From NCBI RefSeq assembly GCF_017792025.1, contig NZ_CP046956.1:992001-1056000 (forward strand): a stretch of DNA of 64,000 nt, written 5' to 3'. The translations under genes were made by a program, and so were the position numbers. The notes beneath the pieces were generated by a model. That model searched no databases and was not told the origin of the DNA. It was given only the letters and a program-made list of their open reading frames with translations. Below are positions 41,323 to 50,565 of the stretch, one piece after another; position 1 is the first letter of the stretch, and every line of letters begins with the position of its first letter. The DNA comes from Sediminibacillus dalangtanensis (GTDB lineage: Bacteria > Bacillota > Bacilli > Bacillales > Amphibacillaceae).

Positions 41323-41604
41323 AACTGATAAGAAGTAATGATTTCATGATTATACTGTTCCAGTCCCTTCCGTCTACTTTTCTGAAAAATCTTCATTCCA
41401 TCATATATGGCAATAGACCGCCATCGTGTGTCTTAAGCTAACCATTTGGAAGAGCTGACTTCCCTTTACTTATCCCCATATCCTCCAGTACTTTATTTCT
41501 TGTATATTACGAAAAAAAAGAAATAGTTATTTAAAGAGATGTTGTAAAAAAACATGAAAATAGCCTGCGCCTGCGTAATCACGATTCAGGAAGGGAGGAT
41601 AGAT

Positions 41605-43104
41605 ATGTGGATAAATGTAGTAGATTATGGAGCGGTCGGTGACGGACAGACAAAGGATGCGGTTGTAATTCAGGCTGCATTGGATGAAGCAAGATGTACA
41701 GAAAGGGGGGGAATGGTGATAATCCCTGCGGGGACGTATCGATTGGAAAAAACCTTGTACGTGTCTTCCAATACACATATTATTGCCGCCCCCACTGCCA
41801 GATTGTTGAGAGATCATGACGGTTACCTTGTTACCAATGGTCGGCCCAAAGAGTCATTCGAGGGGTATGATGGCCATTCGAACATCACCATAGAAGGCGG
41901 TATTTGGGATTTTAATGGAGTAGAACGACGAAAAATGCATAACTGTTTTGCAATCGGCCATGGGGAAAATATAACATTGGAGCGGATGGAAATAAGGGAC
42001 GTTGCCGGAGCACATGCAATAGAGGTTTGTGGCTGCCGAAACGTTTGGATCAACGGCTGTAGGTTCTTAGGGTTCATTGACACTGGGGGTCGCTCCTTTT
42101 CGGAAGCTGTCCAAATTGACTTGATGAAAGCTGTTTGGGTATTTAGTGCATTCGGTGCTTACGATCAGACCATTTGCGAAAACATATGGATCAACGATTG
42201 TTATTTCGGTTCCTCCGACACAGAAGGGAGCCAGGTGTGGCCGCGCGGAATTGGAAGTCATTCATCCACAATCGGTGTCTGGCATGAAAATATCGTGATA
42301 AGCGGTAATGTGTTCGAAGGTACCTCAAAACAGGCTGTGCGAGGGTATAGTTGGAAAAATGTCCAAATCCATCACAACCAGCTATTGCATTGTGGAGCAG
42401 GTATAGAGGTTTCATCCCCTCCATTAAGTGACGCAAAGGATACTAAAAATATCTTTGGAATCCAAACCGGGAAGAGTCAGCCGTGTGAAAATACGGAGAT
42501 TGTAAGCAATATTATAACAGGCGGACTTTCTTATCATCACGGTATCGCCATTATCGGGGAAAGGACCGGAATAATGGAAAACGTCTCGATTAGCGGCAAC
42601 ATTATCTCGGATTCAGCAGAGCAAAGCAACTATTCGGGTGTAAATATTGTTTATGGGGATACCGTGAAGGTACACAATAACATACTGAAAAACTTAAAAG
42701 GAACAGCAATTACTGCTGGGAAGGGAAATAGTTATAATATCCAGGATAATGCTATTTCTCGAGCTGGTGGGGATGGCATTGCTATTATCGGCTCGACCGA
42801 TGGAGTGGATATTAAAAATAATTCTATCCATTATATTCAGGATAATGGGATTGTGATATCGGATAAGGTAAAGATGGCTGTTATACACGGCAACACAATT
42901 AACGGAGTGAATGGGAGGAATATGGATGCTTGTCCAATTTCAGTCAAGCAGGCTGATTATGTAACAATCAGTGCTAACACCTATTTTGATGAAAAGCCTG
43001 AATTCCAAGTTTCGACAATGCTAAATATTGCTTCCTCCTGTAACCATGTCTTGCAGAATGAAAATTATTTTCCGAGTCCTTCCAGAAACGCTTCTCAGTC
43101 TTGA
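41605..43104 (+). CDS. Right-handed parallel beta-helix protein (pectate-lyase-like)
   Basis: A 499-residue protein. The N-terminus WINVVDYGAVGDGQTKDAVV is the pectate_lyase_3/GH28-like start. The rest is made of beta-helix coils with N-x-I/V repeats: NITIEGGIWDFNG, NVWINGCRF, NIWINDCYFG, VSISGNIISD, VDIKNNSIHYI, AVIHGNTING. There is no signal peptide, so an intracellular or spore location is possible. Family members act on polygalacturonates or other polysaccharides; the catalytic residues cannot be assigned by eye. The ATG at 41605 follows GGGAGGATAG. It is a single gene. Confidence 0.82.
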   Translation: MWINVVDYGAVGDGQTKDAVVIQAALDEARCTERGGMVIIPAGTYRLEKTLYVSSNTHIIAAPTARLLRDHDGYLVTNGRPKESFEGYDGHSNITIEGGIWDFNGVERRKMHNCFAIGHGENITLERMEIRDVAGAHAIEVCGCRNVWINGCRFLGFIDTGGRSFSEAVQIDLMKAVWVFSAFGAYDQTICENIWINDCYFGSSDTEGSQVWPRGIGSHSSTIGVWHENIVISGNVFEGTSKQAVRGYSWKNVQIHHNQLLHCGAGIEVSSPPLSDAKDTKNIFGIQTGKSQPCENTEIVSNIITGGLSYHHGIAIIGERTGIMENVSISGNIISDSAEQSNYSGVNIVYGDTVKVHNNILKNLKGTAITAGKGNSYNIQDNAISRAGGDGIAIIGSTDGVDIKNNSIHYIQDNGIVISDKVKMAVIHGNTINGVNGRNMDACPISVKQADYVTISANTYFDEKPEFQVSTMLNIASSCNHVLQNENYFPSPSRNASQS

Positions 43105-43345
43105 ACAGATGAATCCTTCTCCATTTTCAAAAGAAGAAGAGGATTGGCTGATTCTTGCAATCGAGTATTATATGAAGCAAACTGAAATGCTGACAGAAGA
43201 ATAGGTGCACTCACTCCTGCTGTTAAGTAACCTTCAGGTAACCATCTTACCCGTAAGTGCGGTCTTCCCTTTCTTTTTTTGCTTCGATAGAATAAACAGT
43301 GCGGGTTCATTCCGTAAGCTGTAAAGAAGGAAAGGGAGGATTTTG

Positions 43346-43858
43346 ATGAGTAAAAAAATCGCGGTTTTAGTTACTGATATGGTGGAAGAAATCGAATTGA
43401 CGGATCCAGCCGAAAAATTTAAGGATGCCGGGCATACTATTGAACTAATCGGGCAAGAAGCCGGGAAACAAATCACTGGTAAAAATGGAGATTCCTTTAC
43501 GATTGATAAAGGAATCGAGGAAGTATCCGCTGACTCCTTTGATGCATTATTGGTACCTGGAGGTTTTTCTCCTGACTTGTTGCGTATCGATGAACGGAAT
43601 GCGGCTTTCGCACGTTCTTTTTTTGAATCTAAAAAACCCGTATTCGCGATTTGCCATGGCCCTCAGTTCTTAATTGATACAGATCAACTCAACGGATTGG
43701 ATGTGACAGGCTTTACTTCCATCCGGAAAGATTTGATCAATGCAGGTGCCAACTTCAAGGATGAGGAAGTAGTAGTGGATCAAAATCTTGTTACCAGCCG
43801 TACACCGGATGACCTTCCAGCATTCAACCGTGAGGCACTGAAGCTGCTTGAAGGGTAA
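43346..43858 (+). CDS. yfkM: General stress protein 18, DJ-1/PfpI family (YfkM-like)
   Basis: A 170-residue DJ-1/PfpI-fold protein. Cys103 in FAICHGPQFLI is the nucleophile elbow, Glu15 region (VTDMVEEIELTDP) provides the acid residue and His104 follows the Cys. YfkM of B. subtilis is a SigB-dependent general stress protein with this length; protease or deglycase activity is debated for the family. The ATG at 43346 (not the TTG at 43343) is spaced from GGGAGG. No clear SigB promoter was seen upstream. Confidence 0.88.
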   Translation: MSKKIAVLVTDMVEEIELTDPAEKFKDAGHTIELIGQEAGKQITGKNGDSFTIDKGIEEVSADSFDALLVPGGFSPDLLRIDERNAAFARSFFESKKPVFAICHGPQFLIDTDQLNGLDVTGFTSIRKDLINAGANFKDEEVVVDQNLVTSRTPDDLPAFNREALKLLEG

Positions 43859-43867
43859 CGAAGTAAA

Positions 43868-43900
43868 AAGAACAGCCTAACACCACGGGCTGTTCTTTTC
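43868..43900 (+). terminator. yfkM terminator
   Basis: AAGAACAGCC / GGGCTGTTCTT stem plus TTTC tract. Confidence 0.85.
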
Positions 43901-43914
43901 TTTACTGTATAGAA

Positions 43915-44150
43915 AATGATAAATTTAACTGTCTGTATATAATTATTGGCAGAAACAGCCACGTCCAGCTCCAGCGCCTACCCCTCGAGGTCTTAACCCC
44001 CCCTCTGTGTAGCAAAAAGCGCCACGCCGAGGCTGTTCTTTAGCTTGTCGGAGGCTCAAACGATTGTGGGTCATGCAGGCGTTGCCACAGGACGTGGCGG
44101 CCTGTACACCTTTAAACAGGCGCTTGCGTTTTTGTCCTAAATCGATGCCG
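43915..44150. repeat. Dispersed repeat family 2, copy R1
   Basis: About 230 bp nearly identical to 62515-62745. Landmarks are CCACGTCCAGCTCCAGCGCC, TACCCCTCGAGGTCTTAA, CTCTGTGTAGCAAAAAGCGC, GCCGAGGCTGTTCTT and TTTAAACAGGCGCTTGCG. No ORF is conserved between copies (the frames differ by small length changes), so it is non-coding. It fills the gap 43901-44184. Confidence 0.88.
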
Positions 44151-44184
44151 GACTTTTGTCTAAGGTGCAACAATTATAAATTGT

Positions 44185-44568
44185 TTATGACTCTTTCACA
44201 ATACCTTCTTCTTTTAGCTGATCGATCCGTTTTTTCCCCCACTCATACATCTGTTCGATGATGGGCAATAACGTATATCCAAGTGCTGTCATTGAATACT
44301 CCACTTTTGGAGGCGTCTCTGGATATACCTTCCGTTGAATTATGCCGTCCTCTATCAATTCTTTTAATTGATTGGAAAGGGTTTTATGGGAAATGTTTTT
44401 GAAGAGTCGTTCCAAATCACTAAAACGATGGGTTCCTTCCACGCCTAAATGCCATAAAATTACCACCTTCCATTTTCCGCTAATGATGGAAAGGGTTAAC
44501 TCTTTTTCACAATGATAATCCCCGTTCTCCAGCTTTGTTTTTATTTCTTCCCGCAATGTATTGCACAT
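44185..44568 (-). CDS. HxlR-family transcriptional regulator
   Basis: A 127-residue winged-helix protein: SIISGKWKVVILWHL, GTHRFSDLERLFKNISHKTL, then LKELIEDGIIQRKVYPETPP and VEYSMTALGYTLLPII are the HxlR signature. The start at 44568 is seven bases from GGAAGGAAG; a longer frame upstream lacks a site. It lies 123 bases behind the MFS gene on the same strand and probably controls it. HxlR proteins often sense electrophiles or redox change via Cys; Cys2 and Cys19-20 are candidates. Confidence 0.88.
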   Translation of the reverse strand: MCNTLREEIKTKLENGDYHCEKELTLSIISGKWKVVILWHLGVEGTHRFSDLERLFKNISHKTLSNQLKELIEDGIIQRKVYPETPPKVEYSMTALGYTLLPIIEQMYEWGKKRIDQLKEEGIVKES

Positions 44569-44691
44569 GGGTAACTTCCTTCCTGGTTCAATAGGTTTTA
44601 TTCCTATAGAATAATCTGTTTCTATTGTTAGTTCAATAACTAAACTTCGAACGCCTCGATAAATGAAAGGCATTTTCGAAAAAGAGAAAGA

Positions 44692-45843
44692 TCAGATATG
44701 CTGCAACTTCCCATTAGAGGAACGCAATCTTGTATAGCCGGCAATTGTCAGCACCGTCATGCTGACAAGAAATGCGATAAAGTACGGCGATATGGAATCA
44801 CGGACCACCCCTGTAAAAAAAGAGCTGCTGATGATACCCAGCGAGTAGATAGCCGACATAAAACCAAATGCTCTGCCATGGCTTTGTTTGCTTGTATTGT
44901 CTGTGACTGCTGTTGCCATCGCAGGCATGACCAAGCCGGAGAAAATACCAAGGAAAAACAATAATACTGCCAGAGGAAGAACCGATGTGAAAATACCTGC
45001 CAAGGCCATCGCCATTCCAAATAAACCGATGACTAGACGTTTAAAGGGGGAGAAGCGATTGACAAAAAACATTGACAACATCAGTAGAGTGCCAATGCCC
45101 ATATAACTGAACAGTCTGCCAGTATCAAAAGTAGATAACCCATTTTCTACGGCTAAATATGGTACTTCGTAAATGACGACCCCGTGTACATACATGGCCG
45201 CAAACCCGATCAGATAGACAGCGATTAATTTGGGATTCGTTTCAAACTTAATGGTAGCATTCGATGGGGAAAGGGAAACTACTGGTTTCGTTTCCTTTAA
45301 GGAACGTGCAGCATAAAGCCCGATAGCCAGCATGGTACTGCCGATAATCCAATAAGTGTTTTGATAACCAATGAGGACAACCAGCTTACCGCCGATCAGT
45401 GGGGCGGCAATACCAGCAATGGTAGAAAACAGTCCGTTGATCGCCATATTTTTTCCTTGCTGTCTGCTGTTGTCGGCGAATCCGGAAAGCATGGTAAAAG
45501 CTGCAGGAATCAAAAATGCCAGAGCAAAACCATTCAGGGCATGCAAAACCAACAAGTCGCCAGAATCATTGGCGAAGGCATGGGCAATAAACAACAACCC
45601 AGAAGCAAAAATAGGCAGTGTGATGAATAGTTTTTTACCAAGCCGGTCGATTAACGGGCCGGCGAGAACATTGCCGGATAAATTGGTGAATGAGGTAACA
45701 CTCAGGATGATGCCGATAAAAACGCTGGTTGCTCCGAATGCTGCCGCATATGGTGTGAATACGGGAACCTGAACTCTCATTGCTAAACTGATAAAAAACA
45801 AAACGATAAAAATGTGCCATTTATTAGCTGTAGTTTTTTTCAT
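44692..45843 (-). CDS. MFS transporter
   Basis: A 383-residue major facilitator protein with 12 predicted helices. The motif-A loop is AGPLIDRLGKKLF (about residues 61-73) and motif C-like GIAAPLIGGKLV follows. The repeated loop between helices 6 and 7 is basic/acidic (SLKETKPVVSLS). Drug or sugar efflux is typical for this type but no substrate can be named. The start lies at TTTCAC/GAGGTGAG (AGGTGAG site). Confidence 0.85.
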   Translation of the reverse strand: MKKTTANKWHIFIVLFFISLAMRVQVPVFTPYAAAFGATSVFIGIILSVTSFTNLSGNVLAGPLIDRLGKKLFITLPIFASGLLFIAHAFANDSGDLLVLHALNGFALAFLIPAAFTMLSGFADNSRQQGKNMAINGLFSTIAGIAAPLIGGKLVVLIGYQNTYWIIGSTMLAIGLYAARSLKETKPVVSLSPSNATIKFETNPKLIAVYLIGFAAMYVHGVVIYEVPYLAVENGLSTFDTGRLFSYMGIGTLLMLSMFFVNRFSPFKRLVIGLFGMAMALAGIFTSVLPLAVLLFFLGIFSGLVMPAMATAVTDNTSKQSHGRAFGFMSAIYSLGIISSSFFTGVVRDSISPYFIAFLVSMTVLTIAGYTRLRSSNGKLQHI

Positions 45844-45983
45844 TTTCTCACCTCGTAAAACTTTATGAAGGAGAGGTAAGAATTAGACGAGCAATTGGTT
45901 CCAGCTTGTTTTTATAAATCCAATGTAAACTTTGTTAAGTCTGCTGATTAGGATATTTTATCTAGGCCCTCGAAACAAGTCTT

Positions 45984-46041
45984 TCATCCAGGAAAACCAG
46001 ACTAACTTTTCTAGTCCTTTATAAGTCGGAAAACTGGATGA
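45984..46041. repeat. Inverted repeat upstream of the alkaline phosphatase gene
   Basis: TCATCCAG at 45984 and CTGGATGA at 46034 are perfect 8-bp arms with a further AGACTA/TAGTC mini-hairpin inside. It is part of the 323-base gap 45844-46166. Confidence 0.5.
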
Positions 46042-46092
46042 GGGAGTAGCTGCATAGGCCTATTCAATCAAAATTACAGCAAATCGACATTT

Positions 46093-46120
46093 TTACGTTC
46101 TATTTATCTTTCTTCAATAA
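46093..46120 (+). promoter_or_regulatory. Candidate PhoP box
   Basis: Three hexamers at an 11-base period, TTACGT, TTATCT, CAATAA, resemble weak PhoP direct repeats (consensus TTAACA, 5-base spacers). The position ~50 bases before the phosphatase start fits Pho control. Confidence 0.35.
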
Positions 46121-46166
46121 AACCAGATTAATATATTACTTGAAATCATAATTTGGAGGGAAACCT

Positions 46167-47522
46167 ATGAATAACAAACGCATGTTAAAAAGATTGGCAG
46201 TTCCACTAGTGATAACAGGAGTAGCCCTGGGAAGCTTATTTACCTTCTATACTCCATCGGAAGCGAATCAAGAACAAAACCATGCAAAAGTAAAAAATGT
46301 TATTTTTTTGATTGGTGATGGCATGGGACCTGCCTATAACACGATGTACCGTTACTTGAAAGATGATCCAAGTACACCAATGATGGAGTCTACTGCCTTT
46401 GATTCTTACTTGGTGGGGATGCAAAAAACCTATCCCCACGATCATGAAGAAAACATTACGGATTCTGCTGCTGCTGCAACTTCCATGGCTGGCGGAGTAA
46501 AGACATACAATGGTGCGATTGCAGTCGATACAGAGAAGCAAGATGTTAAAACAGTGCTTGAGCAAGCAAAAGAACAAGGAAAGTCGACTGGTTTGGTCGT
46601 GACCTCCCAGGTCAATCATGCGACACCAGCTGCTTTTGGTGCGCACGATGAATCCAGGCAAAACTATAATCAGATAGCCGATGACTACTATGATGATTTA
46701 GTAAATGGCCAGCATAAAGTGGACGTACTTTTAGGCGGCGGAACAAGCTATTTTGAACGGGAAGACCGAAATTTGGTAGAAGCATTTCAAAAGGATGGGT
46801 ACAGTTATGTAACCAGCCGTAAACAACTGCTGAAGGATGATCATAATCAAGTTTTAGGGTTGTTTGCCCCGGTAGGAATGGACAAAATGATTGATCGAAA
46901 CGCATCCACTCCCTCTTTAGCTGAAATGACTAATTCTGCTCTTGATCGTCTGAGTAAGGATAAAGACGGTTTTTTCCTTATGGTTGAAGGAAGTCAAATT
47001 GATTGGGCAGGACACGATAATGATGTGGTTGGGGCTATGAGTGAAATGGAAGACTTCGAAAAAGCATTCAAAGCAGCGATTGAATACGCAAAGAAAGACA
47101 AGCATACCCTGGTAGTTGCCACAGCTGATCATTCTACGGGAGGATTGTCTATCGGAGCTAATGGCCCGTATGTTTGGAATCCGGCGCCAATAAAGGCGGC
47201 AAAACGAACTCCGGATTATATGGCACAGGAAATAACGAATGGTGAGCCAGTGAGATCTGTGTTGGATAAATACATTGATTTAGCTTTGACGGAAGATGAG
47301 ATTCAATCAGTGGAAACAGCAAGCCAAAGCGGAGAGGTAACGGATATCGACAATGCCATTGAAGCGATATTTAACGAGCGATCTGGAACTGGCTGGACTA
47401 CAGGCGGACATACTGGTGTCGATGTGAATATCTACGCATATGGACCGGGTTCTGACCAATTTGCTGGTTCACTGGAAAATACAGAAACAGCTGAGAAACT
47501 ATTCGACTTTTTACGTAATTGA
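46167..47522 (+). CDS. phoA: Secreted alkaline phosphatase
   Basis: A 451-residue PhoA/PhoB-type alkaline phosphatase releasing phosphate from organic esters outside the membrane. It has a signal peptide (residues 1-33, ending TPSEANQ). Metal ligand Asp51 is in FLIGDGMGP and nucleophile Ser100 in TDSAAAATSMAGG. Further ligands lie in SQVNHATPAAFGAH, VEGSQIDWAGHDND, TADHSTGG and the final TTGGHTGVDVNIYA. The start follows TTTGGAGGG. It is probably induced by phosphate starvation. B. subtilis has two such enzymes; the symbol is generic. Confidence 0.92.
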   Translation: MNNKRMLKRLAVPLVITGVALGSLFTFYTPSEANQEQNHAKVKNVIFLIGDGMGPAYNTMYRYLKDDPSTPMMESTAFDSYLVGMQKTYPHDHEENITDSAAAATSMAGGVKTYNGAIAVDTEKQDVKTVLEQAKEQGKSTGLVVTSQVNHATPAAFGAHDESRQNYNQIADDYYDDLVNGQHKVDVLLGGGTSYFEREDRNLVEAFQKDGYSYVTSRKQLLKDDHNQVLGLFAPVGMDKMIDRNASTPSLAEMTNSALDRLSKDKDGFFLMVEGSQIDWAGHDNDVVGAMSEMEDFEKAFKAAIEYAKKDKHTLVVATADHSTGGLSIGANGPYVWNPAPIKAAKRTPDYMAQEITNGEPVRSVLDKYIDLALTEDEIQSVETASQSGEVTDIDNAIEAIFNERSGTGWTTGGHTGVDVNIYAYGPGSDQFAGSLENTETAEKLFDFLRN

Positions 47523-47540
47523 ATAACAAGCTGAATATCC

Positions 47541-47603
47541 TGAGACAAAAGCATCATGACCAAAATGAAAACCGAACGATACCACCATTCGTTCGGTTTT
47601 TTT
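47541..47603 (+). terminator. phoA terminator with GAGACAAAAGC tract
   Basis: GAGACAAAAGCATCATGACC followed by the stem AAAACCGAACGA / TCGTTCGGTTTT and T-run, 19 bases after the stop. It is the partial sister of the elements at 30402 and 48183. Confidence 0.82.
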
Positions 47604-47656
47604 GATGAGCAAAAAGCAAAACGTTTTACACTATGAAAAGTGCAACTTTCCACTCC

Positions 47657-47770
47657 GGCAAGGTACTTCGCTTTCCGCGGGCACGGCTTCAGCTAACTTG
47701 GCAAAGAATACCGCTTTGCCAAGTGGATCTTCAGCTCGCGCTCATCCCGCTGGAGTCTGTGTACCTTGCC
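47657..47770 (+). repeat. Structured repeat family 1, copy C (forward)
   Basis: Outer stem GGCAAGGTAC / GTACCTTGCC (perfect 10 bp). The core has TTCGCTTTCCGCGGGCACGG, GCTTCAGCTAACTTGGC and CATCCCGCTGGAGTCTG. The central hairpin ACTTGGCAAAG / CTTTGCCAAGT is a perfect 11-bp stem. Part of the gene-free region 47604-48182. Confidence 0.88.
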
Positions 47771-48011
47771 TCCGTTGGATGGAGATATCTTCTCTTCAGG
47801 TGTGTTTTTCGTTTTGCCTATTCATGTTACGGATAGAAAGCGAAGCCGCATGGAAACCAGGAGTACTTCTTTAGCCAATTTATGCTATAAAGAAAAAAGG
47901 CCCCCCAAGCCTTTCGTCTTCGTCACTGTTTAGATACCTATCAACCAATAGAAGAGAACGGTCCATCTTGTCTTGATCATATGGAAATCAGACCACGAAA
48001 ACATAGCGAAG

Positions 48012-48125
48012 GCAAGATACGGAGACTCCTACGGGAATAGCACGAGCTGAAAATCCCGCAATAAAGCGTTTTTTTAACTTTCTGAGGAAGTTGAAGCCGT
48101 GCCCGTGAAACGCGTAGTATCTTGC
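48012..48125 (-). repeat. Structured repeat family 1, copy D (reverse)
   Basis: Outer stem GCAAGATAC / GTATCTTGC, with GGAGACTCC, GCACGAGCTGAAAATCCCGC and GCCGTGCCCGTGAAACGCG as the reversed core blocks. It is inverted relative to copy C, 240 bases away. Confidence 0.85.
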
Positions 48126-48182
48126 AGTAGCGATTTGAAACACACGTCAAACAACAGGATAAAACGAGACTACACAAAAAAA

Positions 48183-48253
48183 CGAACGGATTTGATCGGA
48201 AACTATAATTCGTTCGGTTTGTACTTTAGTGGCCACGCTTTTGTCCCGGCCTC
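48183..48253 (-). terminator. lrp-gene terminator with GGCCGGGACAAAAGC tract
   Basis: Read on the minus strand: GGCCGGGACAAAAGCGTGG, CCACTAAAGTACAA, then CCGAACGAATT and a distant CCGTTCGTTTTTTT. The tract starts 13 bases after the stop of the Lrp-family gene. It is an inverse copy of 30402-30475. Confidence 0.75.
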
Positions 48254-48266
48254 TTTTAATTATATT

Positions 48267-48704
48267 TTATAAATGAAATGATAGATTGGTTTCTACTTTA
48301 GAAAAGATAAAATGGGTAACCGTTACAGCAAAGGTACTTAACGTATTAATAAATTCTTCTGCCTGTGTAAAATCTTTAAAATGCAACTTAAGCATATAAC
48401 ATGCTTTGCCGGCAATTCGATAACAAAACTCTACATTAGAGAACGTTTGGATTTTATTTTTAAAGGCTTCGTAGTTTCCGTCTTTCACGGTAGCTTCTAT
48501 CAAGCATTGTATCGGATAGCCCAACTTTTCATAGTCGACTTCGAGGGTATATTGCTGGATGATTCCGAAAGATTCCATTTGTCTCACCCTTTCCGTCACA
48601 GATGGAGAAGAAAGATTGACTCTCCTGCCAAGCTCACTCATTGACAAACGGCTGTTTTTCTGTAATTCATCTATTATTTTTACATCGATATCATCTATTT
48701 TCAT
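48267..48704 (-). CDS. Lrp/AsnC-family transcriptional regulator
   Basis: A 145-residue regulator: the N-terminal HTH is DVKIIDELQKNSRLSMSELG with VNLSSPSVTERVRQMESFGI, and the C-terminal RAM/AsnC ligand domain (about residues 65-140) carries VEFCYRIAGKACYMLKLHF. Such proteins sense amino acids and bind as octamers. It is divergent from the AhpD-like gene, 120 bases away, and may control it. The start has AAGGAGGAATC. Confidence 0.9.
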   Translation of the reverse strand: MKIDDIDVKIIDELQKNSRLSMSELGRRVNLSSPSVTERVRQMESFGIIQQYTLEVDYEKLGYPIQCLIEATVKDGNYEAFKNKIQTFSNVEFCYRIAGKACYMLKLHFKDFTQAEEFINTLSTFAVTVTHFIFSKVETNLSFHL

Positions 48705-48824
48705 ATTTTAAATGATTCCTCCTTATTACGTTTGATTTCTAAAGGATTTTGTATATTTTCTTTAAAAAGTGTATGTGAAAGATTTAGTTATTATCTTATC
48801 ATTATAAAACAAGGAGGGATAGGG

Positions 48825-49238
48825 ATGGTCAGAATTAATCAGTCGAAAATTGGGGAAACGCCTTTCCAACAACTATTGGGGCATAACCCGAGGATAATGG
48901 AAAGTTGGACATTGCTCGGGAAAGTGTTGGAAAAGGACGGACAACTGTCGGTAGAACTTAAAGAGCAGGTGAGAAGGACGCTGGCTCAGCGAAATGGCTG
49001 TCAATACTGCAAAGCAAAAGGAAAACCGAACCCGCATATTGTGGATGAAAGAGTACTTACCGCAACAGGATTTGCTGAAGTTTTTGCCAGGTTACATGGA
49101 GAAATACCAGACTCCGTGTTCGATGTATTACGGGATGTGTTTTCAGAAAAAGAAATCAGTGAATTGATCGCTTTTATTTGCTTTACCACTGCTCAGCAAA
49201 ATGTTGGAGCTGTTTTGCAATTAGAAGCAGAGGCTTGA
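48825..49238 (+). CDS. AhpD-like carboxymuconolactone decarboxylase-family protein
   Basis: A 137-residue all-helical protein of the AhpD/CMD fold. The peroxidatic CxxC lies in RNGCQYCKAKG (Cys66, Cys69); LVELIAF-type helices follow. The start at 48825 is behind CAAGGAGGGA. Family members reduce peroxides or act in ring cleavage. The role here is unknown; redox protection is likely from the CxxC. The neighbouring Lrp-type gene is divergent. Confidence 0.8.
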   Translation: MVRINQSKIGETPFQQLLGHNPRIMESWTLLGKVLEKDGQLSVELKEQVRRTLAQRNGCQYCKAKGKPNPHIVDERVLTATGFAEVFARLHGEIPDSVFDVLRDVFSEKEISELIAFICFTTAQQNVGAVLQLEAEA

Positions 49239-49313
49239 TCGGATAATATGCCGTGAAAAAAAGTTCTCCATCCTTTATCTTAGTAATAGATCATACATTT
49301 TTAAGGCTGAGGG

Positions 49314-50153
49314 GTGAGAGGATTGAGAATCGAAAAGCAGACATTCGGTACAGAAGGTGCATACGCAATAGCATATTTATGGGAGGATTCTTCTCAATTC
49401 AAGACTGGGGAGAAACGTCCGGCAGTGGTGATATGCCCAGGAGGAGGCTATACCCACACTTCCGACAGGGAAGCAGATCCTGTGGCGATGAAGTATTTCT
49501 CAGAAGGATACCATGTCATTACTGTCAGATATTCTTGCATTTCTTCTGATACACCTTTATTTCCCGATCCTTATGTACAGCTCGGTTCAACTTTTTTGTG
49601 GCTGCGTTCAAACGCGGAGAACTGGCATGTCGATTTGGAGCAAATCGTCCTGACTGGTTTTTCGGCAGGAGGGCACCTTGCTCTCACATTTACGGCAGAA
49701 AAGGAATGGGTAGCTGGACTACTGGGTGTTTCTTCGAAAAAATTGCATGTTAATCACTTGGTATTATGTTATCCGGTCGTCAATTTCACATATGGATGGC
49801 CAAAAGAAGTAGAAAAGGAGAAAAAAATCAAATATTTATTCGGGCATGACTTTCATCAACCAACAAAGAAAAGGCTTATCCAACCTGACAAGTATATGCC
49901 GGACTCACTTCCAAGAACCTTTATCTGGCATACAAGGGATGATGCTACGGTGCCGGTGGAAAATTCGATGAAACTGATGCTCGCCCTTCAGGAAAAACAA
50001 ATCCCGCATGAGGCTCACTTTTTTGAAAGCGGGGTACATGGCCTTTCGTTAGGCAATGCCGTCTCGGCTGCATACAAAGAGCAAATCAATCCGTATTGTG
50101 AACCTTGGTTTGACCTTGCTTTAAATTGGTTGAAAAAAGAGATCAAGCAATGA
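49314..50153 (+). CDS. Alpha/beta hydrolase (BD-FAE / acetyl-esterase-like)
   Basis: A 279-residue serine hydrolase. The oxyanion-hole motif is VICPGGGYTHTSDREADPV, the nucleophile elbow GFSAGGHLAL (Ser about 120), the Asp in HTRDDATVPVENS and the His in ESGVHGLSLGNA. This type deacetylates xylan or related sugars. The start codon is uncertain: GTG at 49314 is used, with GAGGG upstream; a TTG at 49323 is an alternative. Confidence 0.86.
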   Translation: MRGLRIEKQTFGTEGAYAIAYLWEDSSQFKTGEKRPAVVICPGGGYTHTSDREADPVAMKYFSEGYHVITVRYSCISSDTPLFPDPYVQLGSTFLWLRSNAENWHVDLEQIVLTGFSAGGHLALTFTAEKEWVAGLLGVSSKKLHVNHLVLCYPVVNFTYGWPKEVEKEKKIKYLFGHDFHQPTKKRLIQPDKYMPDSLPRTFIWHTRDDATVPVENSMKLMLALQEKQIPHEAHFFESGVHGLSLGNAVSAAYKEQINPYCEPWFDLALNWLKKEIKQ

Positions 50154-50190
50154 AAAAACATGGCACCTATCTATTTGGTGTCATGTTTTT
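50153..50190. terminator. Terminator of the esterase gene
   Basis: AAAAACATGGCACC / GGTGTCATGTTTTT stem with T-run. Confidence 0.85.
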
Positions 50191-50208
50191 ACTATGTAAG
50201 GCTTCTTC

Positions 50209-50565
50209 CTATTCAGCTGCTAATTCAATGGTATAGGTTCCACGGTCGGTCGTTAAAGAAAAACGGGAATCCTCGTATTGATATAAAGTAGAATCCTCAA
50301 TCGGAATTTCGTACACCTGATCTGGAAGTGGCTGTGCATTTGCCGCATCCGTAAGCATGGTACCGTCGCCGTTTAACTGCAGCTTATGCTTCGCTTGATA
50401 GTCGTCGATTCTTCGTGTATCCGTATCATAGGAAACGGCATTTAACCGAAGGACTGTCTCATCATAATCCCCGATTTCCTGTTTTGTTACTTTAATGGTC
50501 TTGCCATTCCATTGCTGTAATAATTGATTGAAACCTTCGATTGATAAAAATTGTGGTTGTGCCAT
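50209..50565 (-). CDS. Hypothetical protein
   Basis: A 118-residue, acidic soluble protein (AQPQFLSIEGFNQLLQQWN, IGDYDETVLRLNAVSYDTDT, RFSLTTDRGTYTIEL). It is beta-rich, without membrane segments or a recognised domain. The start is behind CCAAGGAGGGATGATC, choosing the second of two ATGs. It ends next to the convergent esterase terminator. Confidence 0.65.
   Translation of the reverse strand: MAQPQFLSIEGFNQLLQQWNGKTIKVTKQEIGDYDETVLRLNAVSYDTDTRRIDDYQAKHKLQLNGDGTMLTDAANAQPLPDQVYEIPIEDSTLYQYEDSRFSLTTDRGTYTIELAAE

Noticed and set aside
43058..43204. 48-codon frame overlapping the end of the beta-helix gene (MKIIFRVLPETLLSLEQM start)
   Set aside because: It has plausible composition but no ribosome binding site and overlaps a confident gene.
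43943..44261. Frames in the 44-kb gap
   Set aside because: They lie in repeat R1 and are not preserved in R2.
47602..48177. Frames reading LRFPRARLQLTW or LRVSRARLQLP
   Set aside because: These are translations of family-1 repeats and recur in non-coding DNA of many bacilli.
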